Source: Exiguobacterium sp. s124 (GTDB lineage Bacteria > Bacillota > Bacilli > Exiguobacteriales > Exiguobacteriaceae). From it: a stretch of DNA of 64,000 nucleotides. The DNA lies in the NCBI RefSeq assembly GCF_018617485.1, contig NZ_JACSKH010000001.1, positions 1,054,001-1,118,000 on the forward strand. The letters are read 5' to 3'. A model generated the notes under the pieces. It had not been told where the DNA came from. It saw nothing but the letters and a program-made list of their open reading frames with translations, and did no database searches. This document shows positions 45,559-54,711 of the stretch, piece by piece; positions within the stretch are counted from its first letter, which is position 1, and each line of letters starts with the position of its first letter. The position numbers and the translations under genes were made by a program.

Positions 45559-45583
45559 GGCGCCCTCTCTTAGAGAAGGCGCC
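45559..45583. terminator. Hairpin after the MFS gene
   Basis: GGCGCC-based 11-bp stem with one mismatch (45559-45569 with 45573-45583) just beyond the MFS stop codon. The T tail on the minus strand is weak (TTATTACTC). Confidence 0.55.
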
Positions 45584-45589
45584 TGCTGC

Positions 45590-46747
45590 TTATACAGATG
45601 ATACGGTTAACATGGACTGTTCAGTCAATCGCCCGATCCAAATCAATGGAAGGGTCAAAAGAGCTCCGAAAAGGTAAACCGAATCGATCGGTAGGCCGTC
45701 CGCAAGAAGACCGAACAATAAACTTCCTATACTGAATGCGAGGGCGTATCCTGTTTGTTGCACACTATATACATAAGGAAGCTGTGTAGCCGGGATCTGG
45801 TCTTGAATGACTGTATTTGTCTGAATGATCCGCATTTGTGTGGCTGCCCCTTGAATGACTAACGCCAGAATCGCAAACGCGAGATGTGCAGTCATGCCGA
45901 ACAAAATGGCAGCGACAATGGATAAGATGGCAGTCGACGATAGCGAGGGTGCGTATCGTGATCGATAAAGGTAGGCACTCACCGCAATCATGCTGATCAA
46001 AAAGGATGCGTTAAGCGTTCCCCACCAGCCCGTATCAACTTGTAAATGTCGCTCGAGATAGACGAGAAGCAAGGCGGAAATCCAAAGTGTACTGACGAAG
46101 GATTCATACGTGACAAACCAGGTCACGCGACGTGCGAATGGTGACGTCTTTACATAAGTGAGGCTTTCAAGTAAGGAAATCGATTCATCCGTTTCGTCAT
46201 CCATCACGTCTTCCGTAAGCGATTGATTGAAGTAAAACGTCACGATTGTGGAGAGGCTGAAAAGAATGAGCGAAACGATTAACGCAAAGGCACTCGACAT
46301 GAGAGAGACGAGCATCGTGCCAATTGGCCACATCGCGAGTTGGATGAACTGATTGGACCCTTGAACTAGGCTGTTCGCTTGTTGACGATTCGTCGTCAAT
46401 CTTGGGATAAATGACGCTTGGATCGGACGCGCGAACCCATCGAGGAATGCAATCAACACGACAAGTCCGAGAACAAGAATCGAATCCGTGAAGAGAACGA
46501 GTACAAGGGTGATCGTCTTCATCAGTTGTGACAGGACGAGCGTTTTTCCGAGCGAGCAGCGACTGAGGATGCGGGCGAAAAAGAGTCCGCTGAGCGTCAT
46601 ACCGGCAGTCACGGCAATCGGAAAGCTAGCCGCCATGAGAGCGGACCCAGTTTGTTGATACAGCAAGGCAATGAGCGCGACGATGTATAGGACATCGCCA
46701 ATGTTTGCGAGCCATTGGCTAACGAGCAGTGTGTAAAACGATTTCAT
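45590..46747 (-). CDS. MFS transporter, probable drug efflux type
   Basis: 385 residues with about 12 membrane spans and the central cytoplasmic loop (LTEDVMDDETDESIS). An N-terminal MFS pattern with QWLANIGD at the first span and a loop 2-3 region LSRCSLGKTL resemble macrolide-type (MFS_3) exporters; substrate is unknown. The ATG at 46747 follows GGAGGAG; a GTG at 46750 is too close. Confidence 0.83.
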   Translation of the reverse strand: MKSFYTLLVSQWLANIGDVLYIVALIALLYQQTGSALMAASFPIAVTAGMTLSGLFFARILSRCSLGKTLVLSQLMKTITLVLVLFTDSILVLGLVVLIAFLDGFARPIQASFIPRLTTNRQQANSLVQGSNQFIQLAMWPIGTMLVSLMSSAFALIVSLILFSLSTIVTFYFNQSLTEDVMDDETDESISLLESLTYVKTSPFARRVTWFVTYESFVSTLWISALLLVYLERHLQVDTGWWGTLNASFLISMIAVSAYLYRSRYAPSLSSTAILSIVAAILFGMTAHLAFAILALVIQGAATQMRIIQTNTVIQDQIPATQLPYVYSVQQTGYALAFSIGSLLFGLLADGLPIDSVYLFGALLTLPLIWIGRLTEQSMLTVSSV

Positions 46748-46904
46748 CACAAATCTCCTCCGAATCTATTCAATTAGGTGGGTTGGACGAATCGTTTTTA
46801 CACATTTTCACCTCTTCATAAAATGATATAAAAATAATTATACAAAATTTGATGAATTCTGTAAACTTGTCATATGGGTGAAATTGTCATAGTGGGAGGA
46901 TGAA

Positions 46905-47855
46905 ATGATTCAACAAGCTTTGAAACTCGTAGGTAAAAAGAAGTTGGAGTGGGTTACAACACGAATACCGACTCTTGAGGCGGATCAGGTTTTGATTGAA
47001 ACCATCGCTACTGCCATTAGCATTGGTGCAGAGATTCCCCAATTTGAAGCAACGGATTTGACTGATGCAAGTCCGATCTATCCTCGTAAAGTGGGATATG
47101 AGAGTTATGGAAGGGTTGTAGATAAGGGTGAGAATGTCACAACACTCCATGTTGGCGACCGAGTAATTGCCTTTTATGGGCAACAAACGTATGGGATTGT
47201 CTCTGAACAAAAAGCGTTTTATGTTCCACCTGAAGTAGACTATGAAACAGCGTTGTTAGCGATTTTATCTTGCGATGCAGCGAAAGGAGTTAGAAAATTA
47301 GCACCATCTTCTACCGATTCGGTCATTGTTTCCGGTCTGGGAACGATAGGGTTACTCGCGATCTATTATCTACGCACCTATTATGGTGTGACGATGATTG
47401 ATGCGATTGAGCCAGATTCGAATCGAAAAGAACTGGCTCATACGTTTGGAGCTGGCTGTGTATATACCCCGAATGAGGTGAAAGAGAGCTTTTATGATTA
47501 CGGCATTGAATGTTCGGCTCGCAATGATGGATTCATGAACCTTCAAGAAGCTGTTAAGCCGAATGGATCGATCTGTATTTTATCAGACGGTAATCGAGAA
47601 GAATTGGTGCTACAACCTCAATTTTATGAGAAAGAACTACATATTGTTGGGTCTAGTGATGGCTGGGATTATACAGAACACTTCAGCTGGTATTTTGAAG
47701 CGAGTCGACAAACTCCATACATAAAAGAGATTTTTGAGTTAGACATTGAACAAGATAGCTTGATTGGTACGTTTCAAGAATTAAGTGAAGGTGTCATCAA
47801 CCCAATTAAAGTTTCCGTGACATATAGAAACGAAAATACATCATTTGATGAGTGA
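46905..47855 (+). CDS. MDR-family oxidoreductase lacking zinc ligands
   Basis: 316 residues. A GroES-like N-terminal domain and a Rossmann domain (VSGLGTIGLLA). Where zinc dehydrogenases have CGTD this protein has SIGAEIP, and GHE is replaced by GYES; no structural four-Cys lobe is seen, so it is probably a zinc-free NAD(P)H-linked reductase. Substrate unknown. GGGAGGA precedes the ATG. Codons look richer in A and T than core genes, suggesting acquisition. Confidence 0.8.
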   Translation: MIQQALKLVGKKKLEWVTTRIPTLEADQVLIETIATAISIGAEIPQFEATDLTDASPIYPRKVGYESYGRVVDKGENVTTLHVGDRVIAFYGQQTYGIVSEQKAFYVPPEVDYETALLAILSCDAAKGVRKLAPSSTDSVIVSGLGTIGLLAIYYLRTYYGVTMIDAIEPDSNRKELAHTFGAGCVYTPNEVKESFYDYGIECSARNDGFMNLQEAVKPNGSICILSDGNREELVLQPQFYEKELHIVGSSDGWDYTEHFSWYFEASRQTPYIKEIFELDIEQDSLIGTFQELSEGVINPIKVSVTYRNENTSFDE

Positions 47856-47870
47856 GAAGGATGGATTCAT

Positions 47871-48419
47871 ATGCTTGATTATAAAATAAATGACGATATA
47901 ACACTGAGAATGTTTAATGTAGAGGACGCGGAAGCATTATTTCAACTGACGATGGAATCGAAACCTTACCTAAGAGAGTGGCTGGGGTGGCTTGATTATA
48001 TCGAGTCAGTAGAGGATTCAAAGCAGAACATAGAAGGACGAATCAAAGGATTGATTGAAACGGGTGGATTCCCGAAATCGTTCGCTTTGATGTATAAAGG
48101 CGTGCTTGCCGGGACGATCGGATTCAACGAAATCGACCGTGGTATCAAATGTGGTACGATCGGTTACTGGCTCGGACAAAATTTTCAAGGTAAGGGAATC
48201 ATGAGTCAGGCACTCGAGACAATCATCGAATATGGATTCTGTGATCTTAATCTAAATAAAATTGAGATTCGAGTCGCGACAGAGAACTTGAAGAGTCGGG
48301 CTCTCCCTGAACGCTTTGGCTTTAAAGAAGAAGGGGTCATTCGAGATGCGGAATGGCTATATGATCGTTATGTCGACCATGTCGTTTACGGGTTGCTACG
48401 GAATGAATGGGTAAGATAA
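47871..48419 (+). CDS. GNAT acetyltransferase of the RimJ/RimL type
   Basis: 182 residues. An acetyl-CoA loop GQNFQGKGIMSQAL and the IGYWLG strand before it are clear, and the C-terminal ENLKSRALPERFGFKEEG matches RimL/YdaF-like ribosomal protein serine or N-terminal acetyltransferases. Target is unknown. It starts 15 bases after the MDR gene behind AAGGA, so it is likely in the same transcript. A strong hairpin follows. Confidence 0.85.
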   Translation: MLDYKINDDITLRMFNVEDAEALFQLTMESKPYLREWLGWLDYIESVEDSKQNIEGRIKGLIETGGFPKSFALMYKGVLAGTIGFNEIDRGIKCGTIGYWLGQNFQGKGIMSQALETIIEYGFCDLNLNKIEIRVATENLKSRALPERFGFKEEGVIRDAEWLYDRYVDHVVYGLLRNEWVR

Positions 48420-48426
48420 AAATAGG

Positions 48427-48462
48427 AAGGACATTCTCTCTTGATGGGAGAATGTCCTTTTT
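48427..48462. terminator. Bidirectional terminator between GNAT and marR genes
   Basis: A 12-bp stem (48427-48438 with 48448-48459), then TTTTT on the plus strand; it separates two convergent genes. Confidence 0.85.
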
Positions 48463-48467
48463 GCAAG

Positions 48468-48887
48468 TCAATAATCGGTTTGTATGATAATTTCTAATGA
48501 CTTTTTTAAAATTTCCACATCTCGATCCGATAAATGGTCGAAAACTTTTTCATTCAGTTCGATTGTCGCAGCTTCGATTCCACTTCTCAATTCTTCAGCT
48601 TTTTGAGTAGGTACAACCAATACGTTTCTACGATTATCAGGGTCAATCGAACGCTCGACGAGTCCTGCCTTTTGCATTTTATCGAGTATTCCTGAAATTG
48701 TCGGAGCCTCTAAATATAACTTTTCTGCAATCTGTTTCGGGGAAAGTTGTCCTTCCCTCCATAAACAATTCAATACCCCATATTGAGCTGGAGTCACTTC
48801 ATATTCTTCTAGTAGCTTGCTGAAATATTTAAAAACCTTATTCTGGCTTGCGCTTAGTAAAAAGTTAATACAATCTTTCAATTCCAT
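48468..48887 (-). CDS. MarR-family transcriptional regulator
   Basis: 139 residues, winged helix-turn-helix. The helix pair LSPKQIAEKLYLEAPTISG and the wing DPDNRRNVL are the family core. It is divergent from a crotonase pair, so it probably represses that operon and itself. GGAGAG precedes the ATG, and a plausible promoter (TTTCAC-17-TATGAT) lies on the minus strand upstream. The effector is unknown; an acyl-CoA or aromatic acid is a guess from context. Confidence 0.87.
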   Translation of the reverse strand: MELKDCINFLLSASQNKVFKYFSKLLEEYEVTPAQYGVLNCLWREGQLSPKQIAEKLYLEAPTISGILDKMQKAGLVERSIDPDNRRNVLVVPTQKAEELRSGIEAATIELNEKVFDHLSDRDVEILKKSLEIIIQTDY

Positions 48888-48975
48888 ATCGTTCTCTCCT
48901 TATCTTGACACTACTTATCATATCATGTTAAATTTCGTGGTGAAACAGTTTTGGTACAAAACAATTTGATGTACG

Positions 48976-48990
48976 AATCTAGATTTGACA
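48976..48990 (+). promoter_or_regulatory. Possible MarR operator overlapping a -35 element
   Basis: The palindrome AATCTAGATT (48976-48985) abuts TTGACA (48985-48990), 55 bases before the enoyl-CoA hydratase start. A matching -10 is poor. Confidence 0.4.
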
Positions 48991-49045
48991 GCTAGAAATC
49001 AACTTCATGATGAAACGTAATGCAAAATGAGGAGGACAACAAAAA

Positions 49046-49843
49046 ATGAGTAATGAAAAACAATTTTCAAATTGCCATGTAAAAGTCGAAAATCACGTAG
49101 CCTATCTTTTCGTCAATAATCCACCAGCAAACGTAATCAGTTCAGAGACGGTTAGTGGATTATCAGCTTGCGTTGATTATGTCGCGAATGATTCAGAGAT
49201 CAAGGCAGTCGTGATTACAGGGGAAGGAAAATTTTTCATTGCGGGTGCTGATATCAAAGAGTTTGTATCTGCGTTCGATAGTGAAGATAAAGGAAAATTA
49301 CTATCTGTAGAAGCACAAGCTGTCTTAAACAAGATCGAACAATTAAACAAACCTGTCATTGCTGCGATTAATGGAGCTTGCTTAGGTGGAGGTTTGGAGC
49401 TTGCAATGAGTTGTCACATGCGGATTGCTGCAGACGAAGCCAAACTTGGACAACCTGAACTGAACTTAGGATTAATACCGGGCTTTGGAGGAACACAGCG
49501 GTTGGCACGGCTCACAAATAAATCGAAGGCTCTTGAAATGATTTTGACTAGTAAAGTCATTGGTGGGAAAGAAGCGGAATCGATTGGCTTAGTCAACAAA
49601 TCAGTGCCCCTTGTCGAGTTGATGAATGAAGCGAAACAACTTGCCGAAGCCATTGCACTTAAAAAGAGTCGATTATCGATTGCGGCAACGATAGAGGCGG
49701 TAAATAAAGGGTTGGAAACAACATTAGACGAAGGTTTCGCAATTGAAGCGGACCTCTGGGCGAAGTTATTTACAACGGAAGACATGAAAGAAGGAGTCAA
49801 TGCTTTTATCGAAAAACGTGAGGCAGAATTCCAAGATAAATAA
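49046..49843 (+). CDS. Enoyl-CoA hydratase (crotonase family)
   Basis: 265 residues. Both catalytic glutamates of hydratases are present, E118 in GGGLELAMSC and E138 in GQPELNLGLIPGFGGTQRL; the oxyanion hole lies in IAGADIKEF and GACLGGG. It hydrates 2-enoyl-CoA in fatty or branched acid breakdown. GAGGAGG precedes the ATG. Followed 83 bases later by a hydrolase of the same fold. Confidence 0.88.
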   Translation: MSNEKQFSNCHVKVENHVAYLFVNNPPANVISSETVSGLSACVDYVANDSEIKAVVITGEGKFFIAGADIKEFVSAFDSEDKGKLLSVEAQAVLNKIEQLNKPVIAAINGACLGGGLELAMSCHMRIAADEAKLGQPELNLGLIPGFGGTQRLARLTNKSKALEMILTSKVIGGKEAESIGLVNKSVPLVELMNEAKQLAEAIALKKSRLSIAATIEAVNKGLETTLDEGFAIEADLWAKLFTTEDMKEGVNAFIEKREAEFQDK

Positions 49844-49926
49844 TGATTGGATCATTTCAACCTGTTTTCAGCAAGTTTATGTTGTGTAGTAGTCATATTA
49901 ACCTATACTCAAGGCGGTGATCGATA

Positions 49927-50982
49927 GTGGATACTCGAGAAAGTGTCGTCACAGAAGTTCAAAATGGGATTGGATGGATCAAGCTGAATCGCCCCCGTGC
50001 GTTAAACTCTTTAAATGTTGACATGGTAGATACGATGAATGAACGGTTAAAGCAATGGAAGTCAGATGACCGTGTGTCATTGATATGCATCTATGGAGAA
50101 GGCGAAAAGGGTTTTTGTGCAGGTGGGGATATGCGAACCTTATACGATTTAAAAGAAAAAGGTAATGAAGCGTACGCCAATCAGTTCTTTTCGCTTGAGT
50201 ACGGATTAGACAATGCAATTCATCATTATCCAAAACCAGTCGTCGTATTGATGGATGGTGTAGTTATGGGAGGTGGCGTTGGCCTCTCCATTGGTGCCTC
50301 ACATCGGATTGTCACCGAGTCATCAAAGTGGGCAATGCCTGAAATGAACATCGGTTTTTTCCCTGATGTCGGGGCAAGTTATTTTTTGAATCGAATGCCT
50401 GGTTTGGTTGGTACTTACGTCGCGCTAACCGCTAGTGTCATACATGCAACCGATGTACTTTACGTTGGAGCGGCTGACTATTATATGGAGAGCAAAGATT
50501 GGCCGGGATTAAAAGAAAGCATGATGGAAAAACATTGGACGCCAAATGCAGTTGAAACAGAACTCAATCAACTATTGCAGTCATTTCGAAGCCCTGTTTC
50601 TCTTCCTTCGTCAATATCATCGATACAAGACAAAATTGATCATCACTTTCGGTTTGAAACGATTGAAGAAATCATTTCATCACTCCAGGTATCTGCAAAT
50701 CAAGGTGATGAATGGGCAGGAATCACGATGAGGACACTTCTATCTAAATCACCGACGTCACTAAAAGTAACCCTTCGTCAAATTCAGAAAGGGAAGGGGC
50801 TATCTCTTCAAGCGTGTTTTGATATGGAACAAAACCTCGCATTGAATTTTATGAAATGTCATGATTTCTATGAAGGGGTTCGTTCAGTTCTAGTTGATAA
50901 AGATCGTTCTCCAAAATGGAGTCCTACTACACTTGACGAAGTGACAGAACAGCAAGTTGAATCTTTTTTTAAAACGGTATAG
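49927..50982 (+). CDS. 3-hydroxyisobutyryl-CoA hydrolase-like (crotonase family)
   Basis: 351 residues, the longer size of this subgroup. The motifs KGFCAGGDMR, GGGVGLS and MPEMNIGFFPDVGASYFL match 3-hydroxyisobutyryl-CoA hydrolases of valine breakdown, with the Glu and Asp of PEM...PDVG in place. The GTG at 49927 has AAGGCGGTGA upstream. With the hydratase it would cover two consecutive steps from methacrylyl-CoA to 3-hydroxyisobutyrate; no dehydrogenase for the next step is here. Confidence 0.85.
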   Translation: MDTRESVVTEVQNGIGWIKLNRPRALNSLNVDMVDTMNERLKQWKSDDRVSLICIYGEGEKGFCAGGDMRTLYDLKEKGNEAYANQFFSLEYGLDNAIHHYPKPVVVLMDGVVMGGGVGLSIGASHRIVTESSKWAMPEMNIGFFPDVGASYFLNRMPGLVGTYVALTASVIHATDVLYVGAADYYMESKDWPGLKESMMEKHWTPNAVETELNQLLQSFRSPVSLPSSISSIQDKIDHHFRFETIEEIISSLQVSANQGDEWAGITMRTLLSKSPTSLKVTLRQIQKGKGLSLQACFDMEQNLALNFMKCHDFYEGVRSVLVDKDRSPKWSPTTLDEVTEQQVESFFKTV

Positions 50983-51015
50983 CTCAGGATTGTTGACGCT
51001 TAATGACAGAACTAA

Positions 51016-51040
51016 ACCCGCCCTTCACGAGAGGGCGGGT
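51016..51040. terminator. Hairpin between crotonase and recombinase-like genes
   Basis: An 8-bp G/C stem (51016-51023 with 51033-51040) with 9-base loop between convergent genes; the T tails are short. The minus-strand stop codon lies inside it. Confidence 0.6.
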
Positions 51041-52029
51041 CTTTCGTCTGATTCGAATAATTCAGTTCCGAACTCTTCATACGCCTGTTCATAGCGACGT
51101 AATGAAGATTCTTTATGCATACACGTAAGGTTCATCCGCTCAGATGGCGTCATGTCGGTCGCATATGTCTTTAATACATGGGCGTTTCGTAGCATTGACG
51201 GGGTGACCGAACGCGCGAGTCCGCTCCGTTCGTTTAGCTGCCGCATCATCTTCGTGATCATGACGATCGTCAATTGCTTCGGTTGATTTTTCGCATACAC
51301 CCAGCGGAACGTCATGCGTGCGAAATCGAATGAGACGAAGACTGGGTCTTCCGAGTACCAACGTGGTCGTACTGGTGTAGGGATATCAGCCAAATAATTC
51401 ATGAGTAACGATTGGTCTTCCTGTGACAGTTTCAAGGTGAACTGATTCCCGAGACGATCATATACGTCAAAGGTGTGGTCGGCCAGATGCAGGTCGCTCA
51501 TTCGCAAACGAATGATGTGATGGACGCGCAAGCCGTATTTATAGAAGAGCGTCACGATCAGTTCATTCCGATTGACGAGATAGGGATGGGCTTGCAACTG
51601 ATTCTCGCTCAATCCTCTCGTCGAACGAATCGTATGAACGAGTCGGTCAAATTCAGACTCGAGCGCGATCTGGTCGACGGACAACGTATGTGCCGGTTGC
51701 GAGTAGGCTAGCATTTTTTTTCGTAATGGATTTAAAAAGTGGGTCAGGCTATTGATGACCGTGACGATTCGGGCGACGGTCGCCTGTTGATAATGCTTTT
51801 CTTCGATTAGAAAATCATTCACGAACGTTTTCCATGATTCGATTGGAACGTCTAACCAGTCCGTCGGTTCGTTCAATTCGACATTGTGGTCGTGAAAGTA
51901 CTTGTGCACATCAATCAAGTCGTAGCGATAGCGTTTAAGCGTCGAGGGTTGACGGCCGCTTGCTCCGAGATGATACAAGTATGTTTCGATAAATTCGGGG
52001 AGCGGATAGTCTTTTCTACGTTTCGTCAT
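51025..52029 (-). CDS. Tyrosine recombinase-like protein with altered active site
   Basis: 334 residues. An N-terminal SAM-like DNA-binding domain (about 1-110) and a catalytic-type domain. R168 (KYGLRVHH) is at the first arginine position, R281 at the second, H305 at the last His position and Y313 at the nucleophile. The first His of HxLRH is serine (TPSMLRN) and the second is asparagine. It is alone, with no excisionase, att repeat or phage gene beside it. It may be a low-activity recombinase or a DNA-binding protein. AAGGAGG precedes the ATG. Confidence 0.75.
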   Translation of the reverse strand: MTKRRKDYPLPEFIETYLYHLGASGRQPSTLKRYRYDLIDVHKYFHDHNVELNEPTDWLDVPIESWKTFVNDFLIEEKHYQQATVARIVTVINSLTHFLNPLRKKMLAYSQPAHTLSVDQIALESEFDRLVHTIRSTRGLSENQLQAHPYLVNRNELIVTLFYKYGLRVHHIIRLRMSDLHLADHTFDVYDRLGNQFTLKLSQEDQSLLMNYLADIPTPVRPRWYSEDPVFVSFDFARMTFRWVYAKNQPKQLTIVMITKMMRQLNERSGLARSVTPSMLRNAHVLKTYATDMTPSERMNLTCMHKESSLRRYEQAYEEFGTELFESDERPALS

Positions 52030-52130
52030 GGTCGAGCCTCCTTCTTCCTTTATCCTACCACAAACGGACGTTCTCTATACGCTGATTCGTGGTAAGATGA
52101 AAGGTGAGACTTTATGGAATGAGGGATTAC

Positions 52131-53378
52131 ATGATAGAACGTGAAAAAGTTGTCATCGTCGGCTGTCAGTTACCGAATGTCGATGATTGGACATATGAAC
52201 AGTCGATGGGCGAGCTCGTCGAACTCGTGGATACGGCGCAAGGTGAAGTCGTCGCTCGGCTCGACCAAAAACGTCAACAAGTCGACCGTCGTACCTTTAT
52301 CGGGAAAGGGAAAATTGAGGAGCTCGCGATGCTCGTCGAACAGTTCGAGCCGGATTTGTTAATCTTCAACGCCGAGTTGACACCGGCGCAGTCGAAGAAC
52401 ATTCGCATCGCCTTGAACGACCCGGATGAGATGAAGCTGATCGATCGCACGCAGCTCATCTTAGACATCTTTGCGAGCCGTGCGCAATCGCGCGAAGGGA
52501 AATTGCAGGTCGAACTCGCGCAGATGAACTATTTACTACCACGTCTCATCGGACAAGGGACACAGTTATCGCGACTCGGTGGTGGAATCGGGACACGTGG
52601 ACCGGGTGAGACAAAACTTGAGTCGGACCGTCGCCACATCAAGCGTCGTATCGATGAGATTACGAAACAACTCGAAGGAACGGTCGCACACCGGGATCGC
52701 TACCGGGAACGTCGGAAAGAAAACCGCGTGTTCCAGGTAGCGCTCGTCGGGTATACGAATGCCGGGAAATCGACAATCTTTAACCGATTGACGGATGCAG
52801 ATACGTATGAACAGGATGAGTTGTTCGCAACACTTGACCCCTTGACGCGTGAACTCGAACTTCCACGCGGTGGGAAAGTGCTGATTACCGATACGGTCGG
52901 ATTTATCCGTGATTTACCGACGAAACTCGTTGCCGCCTTCCGTTCTACTTTGGAAGAAGTGGTCGGTGCCGATTTGATCCTTCATGTCATCGATGCGTCG
53001 AACCCACATTATTTGAACCAAATCGATACGACGAATGCGGTATTGGAAGAACTCGGTGCGAGTGAGGTCCCACAACTCGAGGTATATAATAAGAAAGACC
53101 GTCTTACGGAAGACTTCGTCGGTGGACCCCTGTTGATCTCGGCAATTGCACCAGAAGATATCGAACAGTTGATTGGTGCACTCGAAGATAAAATCTCGGA
53201 CATTTTGACAAAAGTCCACGTCGTCTTACCGGTTACGGCTTTTGAACATTATCACCCGGCGAAAGAGGCGATGTATCGTCTTGAGGAGAGTTTCTTAGAT
53301 GACGGCTCGGTCGAGTTGATCGGTTATATGAGAGAAGACACGCGTCTATATGCGACGCTAAAACAATTTGAGGTGTAA
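52131..53378 (+). CDS. hflX: Ribosome-associated GTPase HflX
   Basis: 415 residues. An N-terminal HflX domain with the signature GGGIGTRGPGETKLE, a coiled coil, then a GTPase domain with G1 GYTNAGKS (207-214), DTVGFI and NKKD. It splits stalled ribosomes in stress. GAGGGA precedes the ATG at 52131. It is followed two bases later by the ynbB-like gene, the Bacillus order ynbA-ynbB-glnRA. Confidence 0.94.
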   Translation: MIEREKVVIVGCQLPNVDDWTYEQSMGELVELVDTAQGEVVARLDQKRQQVDRRTFIGKGKIEELAMLVEQFEPDLLIFNAELTPAQSKNIRIALNDPDEMKLIDRTQLILDIFASRAQSREGKLQVELAQMNYLLPRLIGQGTQLSRLGGGIGTRGPGETKLESDRRHIKRRIDEITKQLEGTVAHRDRYRERRKENRVFQVALVGYTNAGKSTIFNRLTDADTYEQDELFATLDPLTRELELPRGGKVLITDTVGFIRDLPTKLVAAFRSTLEEVVGADLILHVIDASNPHYLNQIDTTNAVLEELGASEVPQLEVYNKKDRLTEDFVGGPLLISAIAPEDIEQLIGALEDKISDILTKVHVVLPVTAFEHYHPAKEAMYRLEESFLDDGSVELIGYMREDTRLYATLKQFEV

Positions 53379-53380
53379 GT

Positions 53381-54679
53381 ATGTGGCAAGAAAAGATTGA
53401 GCATTATGATGCACTCGCGCCGTACGTGAAAAAGGCCGAGGAGCGAGTGAAACCATTTTTTGAAAAGATTGAAGAGACGGCTGAGTTCAACCAGTATCGT
53501 GTTCTCGAATCGTTTAAAAAGCATAAAGTGTCGGATTTTCATTTCAACCCGACGACGGGGTATGGATATGATGATCTCGGTCGTGACACGCTCGAGTCGA
53601 TTTATGCAGACGTGTTCGGAGCAGAGCTCGCATTATGCCGACCGCAAATCATCTCGGGTACCCACGCAATTGGGATTGCCTTGTTCGGTGTCCTGTTACC
53701 GGGTGACGAATTACTGTATATCACAGGTAAACCGTACGACACGCTCGAGGAAATCGTCGGTATTCGTGGAGACGGTCGTGGTTCATTAAAAGAACTTGGT
53801 GTCCATTACGATACCGTCGAATTAAAAGAGGATCGTGAAATCGACATCGACCGCGTTCTTGAACGGATTCGTCCGGAGACGAAACTCGTCGGGATTCAGC
53901 GTTCGAAAGGATATGCGAATCGTCGCAGTATTCCTGTCGGAGAGATCAAAGTCGCGATCGAACGGATCAAAGCGGCACATCCGCACGTATATGTGTTCGT
54001 TGACAACTGTTACGGGGAGTTCGTCGAGACGATCGAGCCGACGCATGTCGGGGCAGATTTGATGGCTGGTTCTCTCATTAAAAACCCGGGTGGTGGATTG
54101 GCGAAAACGGGTGGTTACATTGCTGGAACAAAAGAATTGATTGAACGTTGTTCGTTCCGGATGACAACACCAGGTATCGGTAGTGAGGCAGGTCCCTCAC
54201 TCTATTCGCTTCAGGAGATGTATCAAGGTTTCTATATGGCCCCACACACTGTGGCGCAGGCGCTCAAAGGAGCTCACTTGACAGCTAGTCTCCTGTCTTT
54301 GATTGGATTTGAGACAGACCCGCACTATACGACTCCTCGAACGGACTTGATTCAATCGGTGACGTTCCGCGACCGCGAGAAGATGATTGCATTTTGTCAA
54401 AGCATCCAAATGGCATCGCCGGTAAACGCACATGCGTTACCCGTCCCGGCCTATATGCCGGGATACGAAGACGATGTCATCATGGCGGCTGGAACGTTCA
54501 TTCAAGGTTCGTCGATCGAGCTATCAGCGGATGGCCCGCTTCGGGCACCTTATACAGCGTACGTTCAAGGTGGTCTGACGTATGCTCACGTAAAAGTCGC
54601 TCTCATGTTGGCGTTGAGCCAATTACACGACAAAGGATTGGTCGAATTCAACGATCAAAATCAACACACGCATTTGTAA
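53381..54679 (+). CDS. ynbB: PLP-dependent methionine gamma-lyase-family protein YnbB
   Basis: 432 residues, aspartate aminotransferase fold type I. The PLP lysine is in MAGSLIKNPGGG and the cofactor aspartate in VFVDNCYGEF. The subgroup was once called aluminium-resistance protein; its substrate is unproven. TGAGGTG precedes the ATG. Probably co-transcribed with hflX. Confidence 0.88.
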   Translation: MWQEKIEHYDALAPYVKKAEERVKPFFEKIEETAEFNQYRVLESFKKHKVSDFHFNPTTGYGYDDLGRDTLESIYADVFGAELALCRPQIISGTHAIGIALFGVLLPGDELLYITGKPYDTLEEIVGIRGDGRGSLKELGVHYDTVELKEDREIDIDRVLERIRPETKLVGIQRSKGYANRRSIPVGEIKVAIERIKAAHPHVYVFVDNCYGEFVETIEPTHVGADLMAGSLIKNPGGGLAKTGGYIAGTKELIERCSFRMTTPGIGSEAGPSLYSLQEMYQGFYMAPHTVAQALKGAHLTASLLSLIGFETDPHYTTPRTDLIQSVTFRDREKMIAFCQSIQMASPVNAHALPVPAYMPGYEDDVIMAAGTFIQGSSIELSADGPLRAPYTAYVQGGLTYAHVKVALMLALSQLHDKGLVEFNDQNQHTHL

Positions 54680-54690
54680 CCATTCTGTCA

Positions 54691-54707
54691 TGTTAACTTT
54701 CTTAACA
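54691..54707 (+). promoter_or_regulatory. GlnR/TnrA box upstream of glnRA
   Basis: TGTTA-N7-TAACA fits the consensus TGTNA-N7-TNACA perfectly. It lies just upstream of the promoter. Confidence 0.8.
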
Positions 54708-54711
54708 TCTA

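Noticed and set aside
51025-52130. Integrative element with attachment sites around the recombinase-like gene
   Set aside because: No direct repeats, tRNA gene or phage genes were found on either side.
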